From Craterostigma plantagineum (lineage: Eukaryota > Streptophyta > Magnoliopsida > Lamiales > Linderniaceae): DNA of 64,000 nt. Both the position numbers and the translations under genes were made by a program. This document shows positions 1 through 11,589 of the stretch, piece by piece (within the stretch, counting starts at the first letter, position 1; every line of letters begins with the position of its first letter). The notes beneath the pieces were generated by a model. The model ran no database searches. It saw nothing but the letters and a program-made list of their open reading frames with translations, and was not told the origin of the DNA. Location of the stretch: contig JAPQWV010000327.1 of the NCBI GenBank assembly GCA_027422505.1, positions 248,001 through 312,000 of the forward strand, given 5' to 3'.

Positions 1-243
1 TTTATTGTTTGTGTATTTCTTCATTTAATGTGAGCTATTTATTAACGGAAGCTTATCGTTGGCTGTGAGATATGGTATATCTTCTCCATGTCTGCTCTGC
101 TTCTCTTCTATGTTTGTTACTGATAACAAAATTCGCTGTTAGTTTTCTATGTTTTTTGGCATCTTTTCAAGTAAGCAATGGTAGTTTTACCGAGTTAATG
201 TAATCATTACAATGGAGTTAACTATGCCATCTTCCTTTCGAAG

Positions 244-742
244 GCCTATCGTTTCGAACAACTGAGCGGAGTCTAATAAATGCGTTCCAAAACTACGGGG
301 AGCTCGTTGAAGGTAGGTCTCAAAATTTATCGAAAACCATGCAAGTATTTGCTGTTTTTTGTCCTAAAATCGATCTTCTCTTAACGTGGGATCTCTTCTC
401 CTAGTTAATTTGGTGATGGATAAGATAGCGAATCGGCCAAGAGGTTTCGCATTCTTGACGTATGCCTCGGAAGATGAGTCCAAGAAAGCGATCGAGGGAA
501 TGCACGGAAAGGTCTGTACTGTGTTCAACCCTTTTTTTCTCTCTTATCACTAAAGCATAGAGAAAGATCTTATTGTTAATACTAGCAAAGTCTTTACTTG
601 GCAATTGATTAGCTAGTAACAAACTGAAGATATTAGCTTATGGCCAACCAAATTGCAGTTTCTTGATGGCCGTGTGATATTCGTCGAGGTTGCGAAATCG
701 AGAGCCGAGCTTCGTAGGGAAGTCAAGAATCGACCTTTGTAG
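244..742 (+). CDS. Organelle RRM-domain RNA-binding protein, 3' part (ORRM6-like)
   Basis: Three terminal exons (244-312, 405-511, 659-742) join in frame and end at TAG 740-742. The 5' exons lie before the window, which opens inside an intron. The translation is most of one RRM: it starts at GLSFRTTE, passes the RNP1-like octamer RGFAFLTY, and ends with FLDGRVIFVEVAKSRAEL and a short basic tail. Splice sites are canonical (gaag/gtaggt, ctag/ttaat, aag/gtctgt, gcag/tttc). Single-RRM proteins with this layout (Arabidopsis ORRM6 and relatives) act in chloroplast or mitochondrial RNA editing or processing; the family assignment is from memory of that sequence and the transit peptide is outside the window. 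The RRM is confident, the organellar role is inferred. Confidence 0.8.
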
Positions 743-1106
743 CATTGTTTCAGGAAAATTTGGCAGATGTTTTTCTCAGGAAATGTGGGATTGTGGAAAT
801 GGTATATTTATGAACCTCCCCTTCCATTTTGTTCAGCAAAAAACCCAATTTGCTTCATTGCTATTCATCTTGAGTCCAATTAACAGTTTTTCTTTGAGGC
901 AATCTATCAAACATGTCTCCTACACTACAACAGGTTCCAATTCAGCTTCGCAGGTCGTGGGTTTAACTGAAAACAATTCATATGAATTCGATGAGGATCA
1001 ATTCACATGAGAAAACAAGAAAAGCTTAGCCACACATCAGTCGATTGGCAGAACTTACTGAATTCGGAAAAAAGAAATGCACAAACTTCTTCTACAACCC
1101 CTAATT
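743..1106. other. Convergent 3' intergenic region
   Basis: The spacer lies between the stop of the RRM gene (+) and the stop of the Lys-rich protein gene (-), so it should hold two facing 3' UTRs. A stop-free stretch on the + strand (690-1010) overlaps the RRM stop in another frame and has no protein-like features. No other gene is seen. Confidence 0.5.
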
Positions 1107-1445
1107 TCACTTGCAGTAGCGATCGGCCTTCTTCTTAACCCTATCATCCAAAGCCTCCTCCACTGACTTGACCTTAGCGTCGGGATCGTACCCAAACCTC
1201 TTCGCCTCGACGGGGAAGAGATCGTCGTACTTCATCTTCTTCGCGGCGTCGATCGTATATACGTCGCTCCCGCCGGTGTCGACCACGTTCGCGGCCTCCG
1301 ACGATTCCACGTCTTCTTCAAGCTTTTCCTTGTCCTTGCTCTTCTTCTTCTTCCTCTTCTTGTCTATGGCTTTCTCCCTCGTGGCGAGCTCGCCGCCCTT
1401 GAAGGCTAGCCTTCCGCCGCGAACCTTTTCGTACGCCTCCGACAT
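1107..1445 (-). CDS. Small Lys-rich conserved protein (FAM32A / UCP009193-like)
   Basis: Single-exon ORF of 112 residues starting at the only ATG (1445); the open frame upstream of it has no other ATG. The N-terminus SEAYEKVRGGRLAFKGGEL resembles the FAM32A-type start. It is followed by a very basic KKRKKKKSKDKEK block (about residues 30-42), an acidic linker, and a conserved C-terminus with YDDLFPVEAKRFGYDP and VEEALDDRVKKKADRYCK. Plant proteins with this exact C-terminus are annotated only as uncharacterised; FAM32A relatives are nuclear and spliceosome-associated, so a nuclear role is inferred from composition. It is a downstream neighbour of the STR8-like gene on the same strand. Confidence 0.7.
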   Translation of the reverse strand: MSEAYEKVRGGRLAFKGGELATREKAIDKKRKKKKSKDKEKLEEDVESSEAANVVDTGGSDVYTIDAAKKMKYDDLFPVEAKRFGYDPDAKVKSVEEALDDRVKKKADRYCK

Positions 1446-1757
1446 CGTCTCGTTGATACGCAATTGAATTAATATTCTGCGTGGATTTTTATCACACTAT
1501 TAAAACGCGACTATTTAAGCATGAGAACGACTTTAGTTGCGATCTTTTAAGCGAGATATATAACGAATAATTGAACAAATTTATGATTTTAACAAGAAAA
1601 ATGATCAAATTATAAACCTTAACAAAATCTCCCGCGAGATAAAACACAAAATTTCAAATCCCATGCTAAAGAATATATGAGCTCATGCTCGCCTTCAAGC
1701 ATTTGTACAAAGAAAGAATCACAAATCTCCGTCGAACAGTCTCTTCGAAAAGTTCGC
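1446..1757. other. Spacer between two minus-strand genes
   Basis: This AT-rich stretch should contain the 3' UTR of the rhodanese gene and the promoter of the Lys-rich protein gene. No repeat, RNA gene or convincing ORF is seen. Confidence 0.4.
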
Positions 1758-3994
1758 TCAACATTCGATATCTCGATAATTATGCCACTTTTGGTATCTC
1801 TGATGTCCCGTTAGGACGGGCCTAAGCCTAGGCGCTGAAGTGCAGTTTAAGCAGCAGCACCCTCTAAAGTCACTTACACATTTCATGCAGCACCTAAAAA
1901 GCCGAAGTGTTATCAAGAAATGAGCGAATAGTTAATCATTCGATTTCGTTGTTTTGTTAAGGCTTTCATCTACATGGGAACTCACAGGAAGAGAAGGTTG
2001 CAGTCTAGGTTTGCGCAGTTTCGATGTCTCAGTTCAGACACTTGAGATCCACATACGTAGCACTTGGCGAACGAGGAATGAGATGGCTTTGGCGTAAGAA
2101 TTTTCGCTGTGCCGTTGACGACGTTTTCGGGCTTGTAAGCAGAAGGTGGTAGGGAGAGGCGAGAGTCGAATACGAATAGATTCCCGACCCATCCCTCGGG
2201 CCCTTCTTTTTCGAGGTACTGTGATACGCCTCCTTTCAGAGTATATAGCCTTTGAAAGCCTTGCTGCCTACAATAGCAAGAAGACGACTTTTAACACACG
2301 AAATTATAATCTAAGAAATGTGGGATACGAAAGATATTGAGAACGACCTAAGTATTGTGGAGTATACGTCGCAGCGAATTCCACCAGTGCAGTACATCAG
2401 TATATCAGTTTTCTCTTTATCTACTGTAGCTAAAGGATCTGAAGCTGTGACCTTGAAATTTTTTTAAGAGGAGAATGGATTAAAAAGAGCTGTCTTTAAG
2501 AGGAGAATGGATTAACATGAAGTTCCAATGTATATATATAGATCAATGTGTGTCGTGATAGTACATTAGATGAAGGCTCTGATTCTGAATCTGAGATTCC
2601 AAATGAAGTGCTTCGAAAGCAGTCCACCTCAGGGCGATGAGCACCTTGGAAGTGACCGACGTCCCATTCATAACCTAATCACATACTATACGTAAGTGAA
2701 CGCTTGGTGTGTTCAGTAAACAGATAATCACCGAACCAAGAACTGATTCTTGATAGGATAATACCGTTTCTAACGTCGAGAAGGATGCAGTTTGAGGAAG
2801 ATGTATTGGGCAAATCTTCGGTGTTTTTTAGTGTTTCAAGCTTGTTCTTCCATTCAGAAGGTGTAAGAGGTGTAGCTCGCATGGATGGGTCAAGCACGGG
2901 GAGATCAGAAACGCCATCTTCCAACTGCGAAGCAAAGAAGTTGCAAAATGTTAATACAGAGATCTTCGACTGTTGCTCATTGAGACACATTCTCTTTCCT
3001 TTCTTGAGAAACAAATTAAGCGAATGTTTGTTGGTGTTATAAGAGGATCTTAGTGTGTGTGTGTGTGTGTATGACCTGAACAAGCGAAGGCTTATAACGA
3101 AGCTTCAACTTTGGAAAAGCATGGCCATTTACAGCGGGCGAGATCTGAACCAATATGTCGGAGAATCTGTTGTCTCCCTTCACCCATTCAGCATATGCAA
3201 GTGCATCTTTTGATGGCCCACTGTACTGCACATTATCAGGCAATGAGAAAGATAGAAATAACGATCAAACAGATATCAAGACAGTTGCTGCCTAGGTTGG
3301 TGCAATCATCTACAAAGGGAATAAAGAAACGAACTTGCTTGAATTTTGGGTGGGAAATGAAATGAAAATGGCAAAGAACTTACCTGTGCATTAATCCCTT
3401 GCTCATTCAAGTATATGCGTCCATGGATATCACGGCCCTGCAAATTAGATCAACAGTAAATTCTGTTAGATGGTAAAGCAAAGGCATATCGTTTCGAAGG
3501 AGACAAACCGCAGATATGACATGGAGTAAAATTAACCTCGCAGCTCTTTTGAACCATCTAATATCAAGATTTGAGCAGCAAAAAAAGAAAAAAAAATGGT
3601 AGCTAATTACAAGGAAAAAAAAAAAAACCACCTGCATAAAAGAGAGGTGCTTTGAGACCTCCTCGAATGGGTCTTTAACAAACACAAAGTGATAGAAATT
3701 CACCACTATGAACTCATCGTCCTCGTACTCTTTTGGAGAACTAGCTCCTGCATCGACCCAGTTTCTATTTGATGGCAAAGATGCCGAGAGCTTGAAACTT
3801 CGTCCCAATTTGCAAGAAACGTCACCCCTCAGAATTTCTCTTCGCTTGTTAGGGAAGCTCACGAATTTCAACGGAGTTAAAATTATCTGAGCTGCGTTGG
3901 CTAGTGAAGTAATGCTATTGCTGTTTGGGGATGCAGAAACAGTAGCAGGCGAGCATGAAAGAGTACAGTTTGTGATGATAGAAGATGAAACCAT
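1758..3994 (-). CDS. STR8: Rhodanese-like domain protein, STR8-like, probably plastid
   Basis: Eight exons: 3994-3632, 3437-3384, 3225-3076, 2924-2765, 2674-2565, 2451-2348, 2267-1986, 1893-1758. They give a 452-residue protein ending at TGA. The Ser-rich N-terminal ~60 residues look like a chloroplast transit peptide. Next come the UPF0176/TrhO-like N-terminal module (VVNFYHFVFVKDP, GRIYLNEQGINAQYSGP) and the rhodanese core (ILLDVRNGYEWDVGHFQGAHRP). The active loop is CTGGIRCD with catalytic Cys about residue 300. A Cys-rich tail (CYVCGSQ, CANLDCN, CCMKCV, GCCCLNC) suggests metal binding. The order matches Arabidopsis STR8 (At1g17850). Bacterial relatives hydroxylate tRNA uridine-34, so a tRNA role is possible but not shown. 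A (CA)n run sits just inside the third intron. Confidence 0.9.
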
Positions 3995-4260
3995 TTCTTG
4001 ATGCTCAGTAGAGCGATATCACTTCTCTCTTCTCTCATCTGTTTTTTTCCCACGCATATAAATGACAATATATAATAAAGAAAATCAATAGTAAAAGAGT
4101 GAAGAAGAAAAAGTTACCACAGTGAAAAAGGAAAGATCGATGTTTGGAAATCAACATCAACACCCACCAACAAACTGCAGAGAACGTAGGAAAAAAGCAG
4201 CTGGAAGTAGGTGAATGCATTACAGTAGTAAGAGAAATCTTTGATTTTAATTGTATTTCA
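3995..4260. promoter_or_regulatory. Compact divergent promoter region
   Basis: The STR8-like start (3994, minus) and the ADH-like start (4261, plus) are separated by only 266 bp, so both 5' UTRs and promoters must share this AT-rich stretch. An upstream ATG at 4144 opens a frame that runs into the ADH frame, but the family N-terminus begins at 4261. Shared regulation is inferred from the spacing only. Confidence 0.45.
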
Positions 4261-7142
4261 ATGTCGACCGAAGATGGCGACGGAGGTATCATACGGTGCA
4301 GAGCCGCCGTGGCGTACGAAGCAGGGAAGCCACTAGTGATAGAAGAAGTGGAGTTATCTCCACCTCAACCTACGGAGATTCGAATCAAAGTCGTCTCTAC
4401 TTCCCTTTGCCGAAGTGACGTCACCGCTTGGCTCTCTCAGGTTGATGGTGGGACGGTCCCGGAATGGATGTAAAACACTAAATACGAAACTGGTGATGTA
4501 AATGCTGACTGAAATGTTGAGGCAACACTCGATCTCACACAGAATGCACAGCGGATAAAACTCGATATTTAGTGACGAAAAACAAAGAACACGAGATGAG
4601 AATTCTGTGCAGCAAGTTATAAACTTGCTGCGTGCCTCATGGCGAAATTCCACTATTACGATGGATTACAAAAACAACTATCCGTAGATAGTAAAATCAA
4701 GCCTAGAAAACTACGAATCGAAAAGATCCTGCAAACGACTACGAAGTACTAAGACTTCTGCACACTGAATACTAGGCTAAACAATAAAAGAACTCTCGAG
4801 GTCACTCAAACTCAATGTATGCTTCGCTCTCGTTTTCTCGTGTCTCGCTCGTGTGTTCATAACGGTAAAATGAAGTCTCATATAAGTACTTCGACTTCTG
4901 AACGACTTGGACAACGTCCATACTGCCCACAACGTACACTAACTTCAATATGGCCGTTGGAAGTTAGCTTGGACTGCCTCAAACGACTTGGTCTTGTCTT
5001 GAGCTTCAAGACTCCTATTTTTAGTATGTTGCTTCCTATTTTCGCTCCTCCACTCCCACGCTTATTCCACACGGTTTGAACCCTTCAAATCCTTATCTAA
5101 GTCCTGCACATTACTAAGGAAAGCCACGAAAATAGGTTAGACGGTTTTCGGGTATGAAAGATAAAACCGGGGTTGACCAATTCTCAGACAACTATGTTGA
5201 CGGGAATGTGGTCTCCACATTGTCAACCACAACACAGGTCATCAAAGATCTCACCTTTTTTATGCCTCAATGGTTGATGAACCATGGATGATGTTCACTT
5301 CTCTCTCTTTTTTTTTTCTTCTCGTTATTCTGCCCTTTTTGCAGGCTCAACCACAGTTATTTCCTCGAATATTCGGGCATGAAGCATCGGGGTCAGTCAG
5401 TCGCACTTCACTTTCTCCTTATACTCTTCACAGTTTATCCCATTTACTTGATATGGAGAGTTGTTACTGTTGAAATCGTAGGTTTATCTTTTGAGACAAT
5501 GGTGGAATGAAATGACATGCCTTGTCGTGTTAGACTAAAGATGGGTTGGAAAATTTGTGTGACATTGATTTACCTTAGCTGTTTGTTTCCTTTCCTCCAA
5601 CGACTTTGCTTCTGATCTTTACACATTTCTTAGAATCGTCGAGAGCGTGGGCAAAGGTGTAACTGAGTTCAAGAAAGGCGACCATGTTCTTACCTTGTTC
5701 ACCGGCGAATGCATGAAATGCAAGCACTGTCTCTCTGGCAAAAGCAACGTCTGCCAATTGCTTGGCTTGGAACGCCAAGGCCTTATGCACAGCGACAAGA
5801 AAACACGCTTCTCCATAAAGGGGAAGCCCGTCTACCATTACTGCGCAGTTTCGAGCTTCAGCGAATACACAGTGATGAACGCTGGATGCGCCGTTAAGAT
5901 TAGCCCTAACGCCCCTTTGGAGAAGATATGCCTTCTAAGCTGTGGAGTTGCCGCAGGTTTCTCAATTTTCTTACTATAAGCCATAAACTCTCAGGTTTCT
6001 TGATTTTGATTATTACATTCGATGTGCTTTGCCAAGCTTTTTTTCTAAGGCACCGTGTAACCGTCCTATGGATAGGTTTAGGCGCAGCTTGGAAGGTTGC
6101 AGATATCGCAGAAGGATCGAACGTTGTTATCTTCGGTCTGGGAACTGTAGGACTTTCTGTGAGTATCCGAAAACCTTCAACACTCATCAAGATCTAATGT
6201 TTTTTCCTGGTTTAGAGAGAAAATCTGATGTTTTTAATCTCTTAATAGATCGCACAAGGCGCTAAGCATAAGGGAGCCTCACGAATAATCGGCGTCGACA
6301 CGAATTCAGACAAGTGCGAAAAAGGTATACTTGTTTAAAGTACTTCTCTTTTTAACCATCTCAGACACAACCTTACAGATTCTGAATCATGGCTTCGTAA
6401 TAATTCAGCAAAGGCCTTTGGAGTCACTGATTTTCTAAACCCAGACGAACTCGACCAACCGATTCAACAGGTTTTTTCTTTTTTTTTTTTCCCTTCTCCT
6501 TGTAAGTAAATAACGATAACGTTTTCTCAAAGAAAGACGAATCATTTATCTTTTTTTTTCAGGTGATCAACAAAATGACCGAAGGCGGAGCAGACTATGC
6601 ATTCGAGTGCGTAGGAGATACCGCAACAGTCAACACAGCTCTACAATCTTGTTGCCCAGTAAGTAACTCAAGAACTTAGATTTTTCATCAGAAAAAAAAA
6701 AAAAAGAAAGATATCGTACGAGGTTCTGTTTGATACTGTGCGCTTAGGGGTGGGGTTTGACGGTGACGCTCGGCGTGCCCAAAGAAAGGCCCGAAATATC
6801 GTCTCATTACGGGCTTTTCCTTAGCGGGAGAACGCTGAAGGGGTCACTTTTCGGCGGATGGAGGCCTAAATCGGACATTCCTGCGTTAGTCGACATGTAT
6901 ATGAAGAAGGTAATGAAAGCCTAACACAGAGGCTGACAATGGCTTTGATCAAAAGAATAAGAATTCATTGGATTATTACATTATGATATATGGTTGTGCA
7001 GGAAATTGAGGTGGATGCATACATTACGCATAATCTCATGCTTGAAGACATAAACAGAGCATTTGAGTTGATGAAGGAAGGGAAGTGCTTGCGTTGTGTC
7101 ATCCATATGCCCAAGCAAGCAAGTTTAACTGAAACGTTATGA
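4261..7142 (+). CDS. Zinc alcohol dehydrogenase-like protein (ADH-like 6 type)
   Basis: Nine exons: 4261-4440, 5345-5391, 5634-5956, 6076-6158, 6249-6324, 6409-6470, 6563-6658, 6748-6909, 7002-7142. The product is 389 residues, typical for plant medium-chain ADHs. Catalytic zinc ligands are visible as Cys50 (SLCRSD), His72 (FGHEASG) and Cys179 ([11 protein letters not shown]). The structural zinc lobe has Cys102, 105, 108 and 116. The Rossmann motif GLGTVG is at 204-209. The sequence matches the Arabidopsis At5g24760 subgroup ([35 protein letters not shown]). The protein is probably cytosolic and NAD-dependent; its substrate is unknown. Intron 1 (904 bp) is much longer than the others because it contains a solo LTR. 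Confidence 0.93.
4469..5269 (-). mobile_element. Solo LTR (Copia-like) inside ADH intron 1
   Basis: On the minus strand this ~801-bp block starts TGAGGCAT and ends GTTTTACA, so it has the TG...CA ends of an LTR. It is flanked by atgga on the left and atggt on the right, a 5-bp target duplication with one difference. No primer-binding site, internal domain or second LTR is present, so it looks like a solo LTR. Its downstream half resembles Copia-type R-U5 sequence in general character, but family assignment needs a library search. It accounts for most of the 904-bp intron and lies in antisense orientation to the gene. Confidence 0.6.
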
Positions 7143-7678
7143 GAAACTTTGGAGTCATTTCACTTTCTTTTCTTGCAATTGTGTCCCTAAAGCTTTTACG
7201 TACTCCAAGTACTCCAAATTACTATTTGCATTGCGTTATATTTAAATGTTCCAGCCAAACGAGGGCCATTCATTAACCAATTATGTTGTAGAACGTTCTA
7301 ATTTCAAATCCGCTCATCGAACTATTAATCTGAAAAAACGCTGAGGTTAAATTGTGTTTACCAATAAATGCAGTAACTGACTATGTATTATCGTTATGAT
7401 GTGGGACTGAAACTGCAATTTTCTCTTCAGCTTCATCGGCAAAACTGCAAAAGAGTGCTAAAAATAGAAAAGAACGGACTGCACTCGACTCGAGTTTAGC
7501 TCATCACAGCTTCAGTAGGGTTTAATGGTTGCAAAAATCACCTCGAGGGGAAAAATGGAATTCATTACGAATGATCGTTGATTCCCTTCACGTAAATTAC
7601 CTGAAGAAGCCATCTTGACAACACAATTTCGAATAATCAGTCCCTGGTTTCGTTACTCGAATCTGATCCGTCCGAAAA
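7143..7678. other. Spacer between ADH-like and STT3 genes
   Basis: The 536-bp spacer should hold the ADH-like 3' UTR and the STT3 promoter and 5' UTR. I see no repeat or further gene. Confidence 0.4.
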
Positions 7679-10600
7679 ATGGCAGCATCGTCCAAAGCGG
7701 AGAAACCCACGTCAGATCTGCTGACGTCAGCGGGAATCGGCTCATTGCTCAAGACCCTAAAGCTGAAGACGAAGCAACAAGAGCTTTTGATCCGTGTGTC
7801 TATCCTTGCCTTGGTGTATCTGCTGGCCTTCATCACGCGTCTGTTCAGTGTGCTGAGATACGAGAGCATGATCCACGAGTTCGACCCCTACTTCAACTAC
7901 AGAGTTACGCAGTATCTGACTCAGAATGGGTTCTACGAGTTTTGGAATTGGTTCGATTCGGAGAGTTGGTATCCTCTTGGTAGGATCATTGGTGGGACGC
8001 TTTATCCTGGGCTTATGGTCACGGCTGCTTTCATTTACTACACGCTTCGTTTCCTCAGGTGCGCGGATATGCTTTTTCGACTCGTATGTTTATTGTATCT
8101 TTTCTTCAGGATCTGTTTGTGTTTATACTTCCTAGGGGAATTTAATTCGCTGAATTTGATACGTAAAAAAATGGGCATTTACGTCTTGGTAAAGTGAGTG
8201 GTTAGGTTATAAAGACTATATGATACATGAAATGGAATCTCTTGAGGGGCTATCGAAAGAGAACCCCTAGGTTGCTTTTACGACGCCTGGTTTGCTACTT
8301 TAAACTGTAGAGAATTTCAATGTCAGATGGAATATGTCCTGTGAATAAATTTCATTAGGTGACTTGGAACAAATTATGCAGTAAAGGGCGACGGTGATTT
8401 CTAACTACTTTGATGGTCGTGCTGTGATTTCTGGAATCAGTAAAGTAACTGCTTTTTTATGTGCCTGTTGCGTTTGAAATCGTACTCTTTTTTTTTTTTT
8501 TTATCTTTCCTCATTCTCACTTTTAGATGAATGTTCTCCATCCAAATTTTGATGAACTTAGTTATTAATTCATGGACTCTTACAGAATTATGAAAATAAA
8601 ATGTTGTGCTGCCTCTATGTGCCAGGTTCATGGTCCACATACGTGAAGTTTGTGTTCTCACTGCACCGTTTTTCGCCTCAAATACCACTCTTGTTGCATA
8701 CTTCTTTGGTAAAGAACTATGGGATTCTGGTGCGGGGCTTGTAGCTGCTGCTCTAATTGCTATTTGCCCTGGTTACATCTCTAGGTCGGTAGCAGGCTCA
8801 TACGACAATGAGGGAGTTGCTATTTTTGCCTTGCTGCTTACCTTCTACTTATTTGTCAAGGCTGTCAATACAGGCTCACTTGCCTGGGCTCTGGCCTCTG
8901 CTTTTGGGTATTTCTATATGGTTTCAGCTTGGGGTGGCTATGTATTCATTATTAATCTTGTCCCTCTCTATGTCATGGTTCTGTTGATAACTGGAAGATA
9001 CTCTATGAGGTTATATGTAGCTTATAATTGTATGTATGTGCTGGGAATGTTGTTGGCCATGCAAATACGTTTCGTCGGATTCCAGCACGTGCAGTCTGGA
9101 GAGCACATGGCTGCAATGGGGGTGTTTTTCTTGATGCAGGTATACTTTGATGTGCTTCGTGTTATTTTTCCTATTTACATTTCTCCTTATCAGTAGCGAC
9201 TTAAATTTCAAATGTCGAATTTTAGGGCAGCAATTATTTTTAACACACTAATTTCCTTTTCATTGCAGGTGTTTTACTTCCTAGATTGGGTCAAATACCT
9301 CCTAGATGATCCAAAAAAGTTCCACACTTTCTTGAGGATCACTGTGACCAGTGCTGTAGTTTTGGGTGCAATAGCTCTTGGCGTTGGAACTGCTTCTGGG
9401 TACATTTCTCCATGGACTGGCCGATTTTATTCGCTTCTTGATCCGACTTATGCAAAAGATCACATTCCAATAATTGCGTCCGTCTCTGAGCACCAGCCAA
9501 CGGCCTGGTCGTCTTTCATGTTTGATTTCCATGTACTTCTGATTCTCTTTCCTGCTGGTCTCTATTTCTGTTTCAAACGCCTTTCAGATGCTACTATATT
9601 CATAGTGATGTACGGCCTCACTAGTATGTACTTTGCTGGAGTCATGGTGCGGTTAATTCTTGTTGCTACGCCTGCGGTATGTCTTATTAGTGCCGTTGCA
9701 GTCTCTGCCACCGTAAAGAATCTAACTCAACTCGTGAGGGCCAAAAGTAAGCCAGCTCCTATTGGGTCTGGTAAAGGAAATTCCAGCGGCAAAGCTACGT
9801 CAAAGGTGTTGATGCTTAGAATTTTCCGAATCAAAATTCACATCGTTTTCTTTCTCAAACTAGAAACCTGATAAAGAATCCTAGCTTGTTGTTCCATAAG
9901 ATGATCGATTGATGAACATGTAACTACTGCTTTCTGATCTCGATAACCCTATATATTGTAGCATTTTATTGTGGTTTGTCAATTTAGCTGTAACTCTTTA
10001 CAAATCGCCATCCAAACAGAGCCTTGATTTTCTTTCCTCCTCAGAGTGCTGTGGAGAATTCTCTACCATTTGGAAGAAATGGTGCTATGGCCTTGCTTTT
10101 TGGTGCGTTCTACTTGCTTAGCAGATACGCAATCCACTGTACTTGGGTTACGTCAGAGGCGTACTCATCTCCATCGATTGTATTAGCTGCTAGGGGTGCT
10201 CATGGAAACAGGGTTATATTTGACGACTATAGGGAGGCCTATTTCTGGCTGAGGCAGAACACTCCACAAGATGCCAAGGTCATGTCTTGGTGGGATTACG
10301 GTTATCAGATCACTGCCATGGGAAACAGAACAGTAATCGTTGACAACAACACTTGGAATAACACTCACATTGCTACTGTTGGGCGTGCTATGTCATCTTA
10401 TGAGGGTGAAGCTTATGAGATTATGAGATCCTTGGATGTGGACTATGTGTTGGTGGTTTTTGGTGGTGTTACTGGGTACTCTTCTGATGACATCAACAAG
10501 TAAGAAATCATATATCATCAGCTGAAAATCTCTATTTAACTTACATTTTCTAAGTTTTTATGGAACTTTGTTGACTTATGCGTTGTGCTATGCTTGTAGA

Positions 10601-11269
10601 CACATGGTCGATTTGTAATCATCAGAATTTTTTTTATGTACTTGATGAGATTCATTGAGCACCTTTGTGCCAGGTTCTTATGGATGGTGAGGATTGGAGG
10701 GGGCGTTTTTCCCGTCATTAAGGAACCCGATTACCTTGTTAATGGCGAGTACCGTGTCGACAAAGGTGCAGCTCCAAAGATGTTGAACTGTCTAATGTAA
10801 GTCGATCTTCATCCATCATTCACTTTACATTCGTTTAATTTATCTATCCTATACATGTCCTGTTTTAGGGAGGGGAGGGTAATGATATTGAAAGTTTGTG
10901 ATATATTGTTGTCTTTACCAGGTACAAGCTTTGTTATTATCGTTTTGGTGAGGTGACCACAGAATACGGAAAACCCCCTGGGTAAGTTTGATCGTTCGAC
11001 GTCTTGTCGAAGTTGAAATCATCACATATATGATTAATTTCATCGTTCTTTTCTGACATTTATTTTGACGAACTATTGGTAGCCATGCATGTTTGATATC
11101 ATCGATCTATTTCATATGTTTTTCGGCTATTTGCGACAGTTATGACCGAGCGCGAGGCGTTGAGATTGGGAACAAAGACATAAAGCTGGAGTACTTGGAA
11201 GAAGCATTCACAACATCTAACTGGATAGTCAGAATATACAAAGTGAAACCACCCAAAAACAGATGGTGA
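7679..11269 (+). CDS. STT3B: Oligosaccharyltransferase catalytic subunit STT3 (STT3B-like)
   Basis: Seven exons: 7679-8058, 8626-9139, 9269-9805, 10045-10499, 10674-10796, 10922-10981, 11140-11269. They give 732 residues. STT3 transfers the Glc3Man9GlcNAc2 glycan from dolichyl diphosphate to Asn in N-X-S/T sites in the ER lumen. Visible hallmarks are the first acidic motif EFDPYFNYR (Asp69), the second loop GSYDNEG (about 184-189), many membrane segments, [13 protein letters not shown], and the sequon-binding WWDYGYQ (559-565) followed by DNNTWNNTH. The protein ends soon after RIYKVKPP without the long Lys-rich C-terminal tail; from memory that favours the shorter plant paralogue (STT3B), but A versus B is not certain. 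Confidence 0.93.
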
Positions 11270-11530
11270 TTTTCCTTTAGTCTCTCTATTACCCCTTTCC
11301 CATTCCCCTCTCTTTTCGGACCATAGATCGATGTTTATGCCATAGCTTTCAGTTGAGTTTTTCTTCATGGACTACATTGAAGTGTAATGTTTTAAGGTGC
11401 ATATTACTCCTCTGTTTTATTCCCTATTTTCCGGGATTTATAGCCTCCCTTCTACTTATATGACTGAGATCAGAAGATACCATACAACTTTTCTCAACAT
11501 GTTATGACTACTTTTGTTGTGAACAATGCT

Positions 11531-11589
<59 letters not shown>

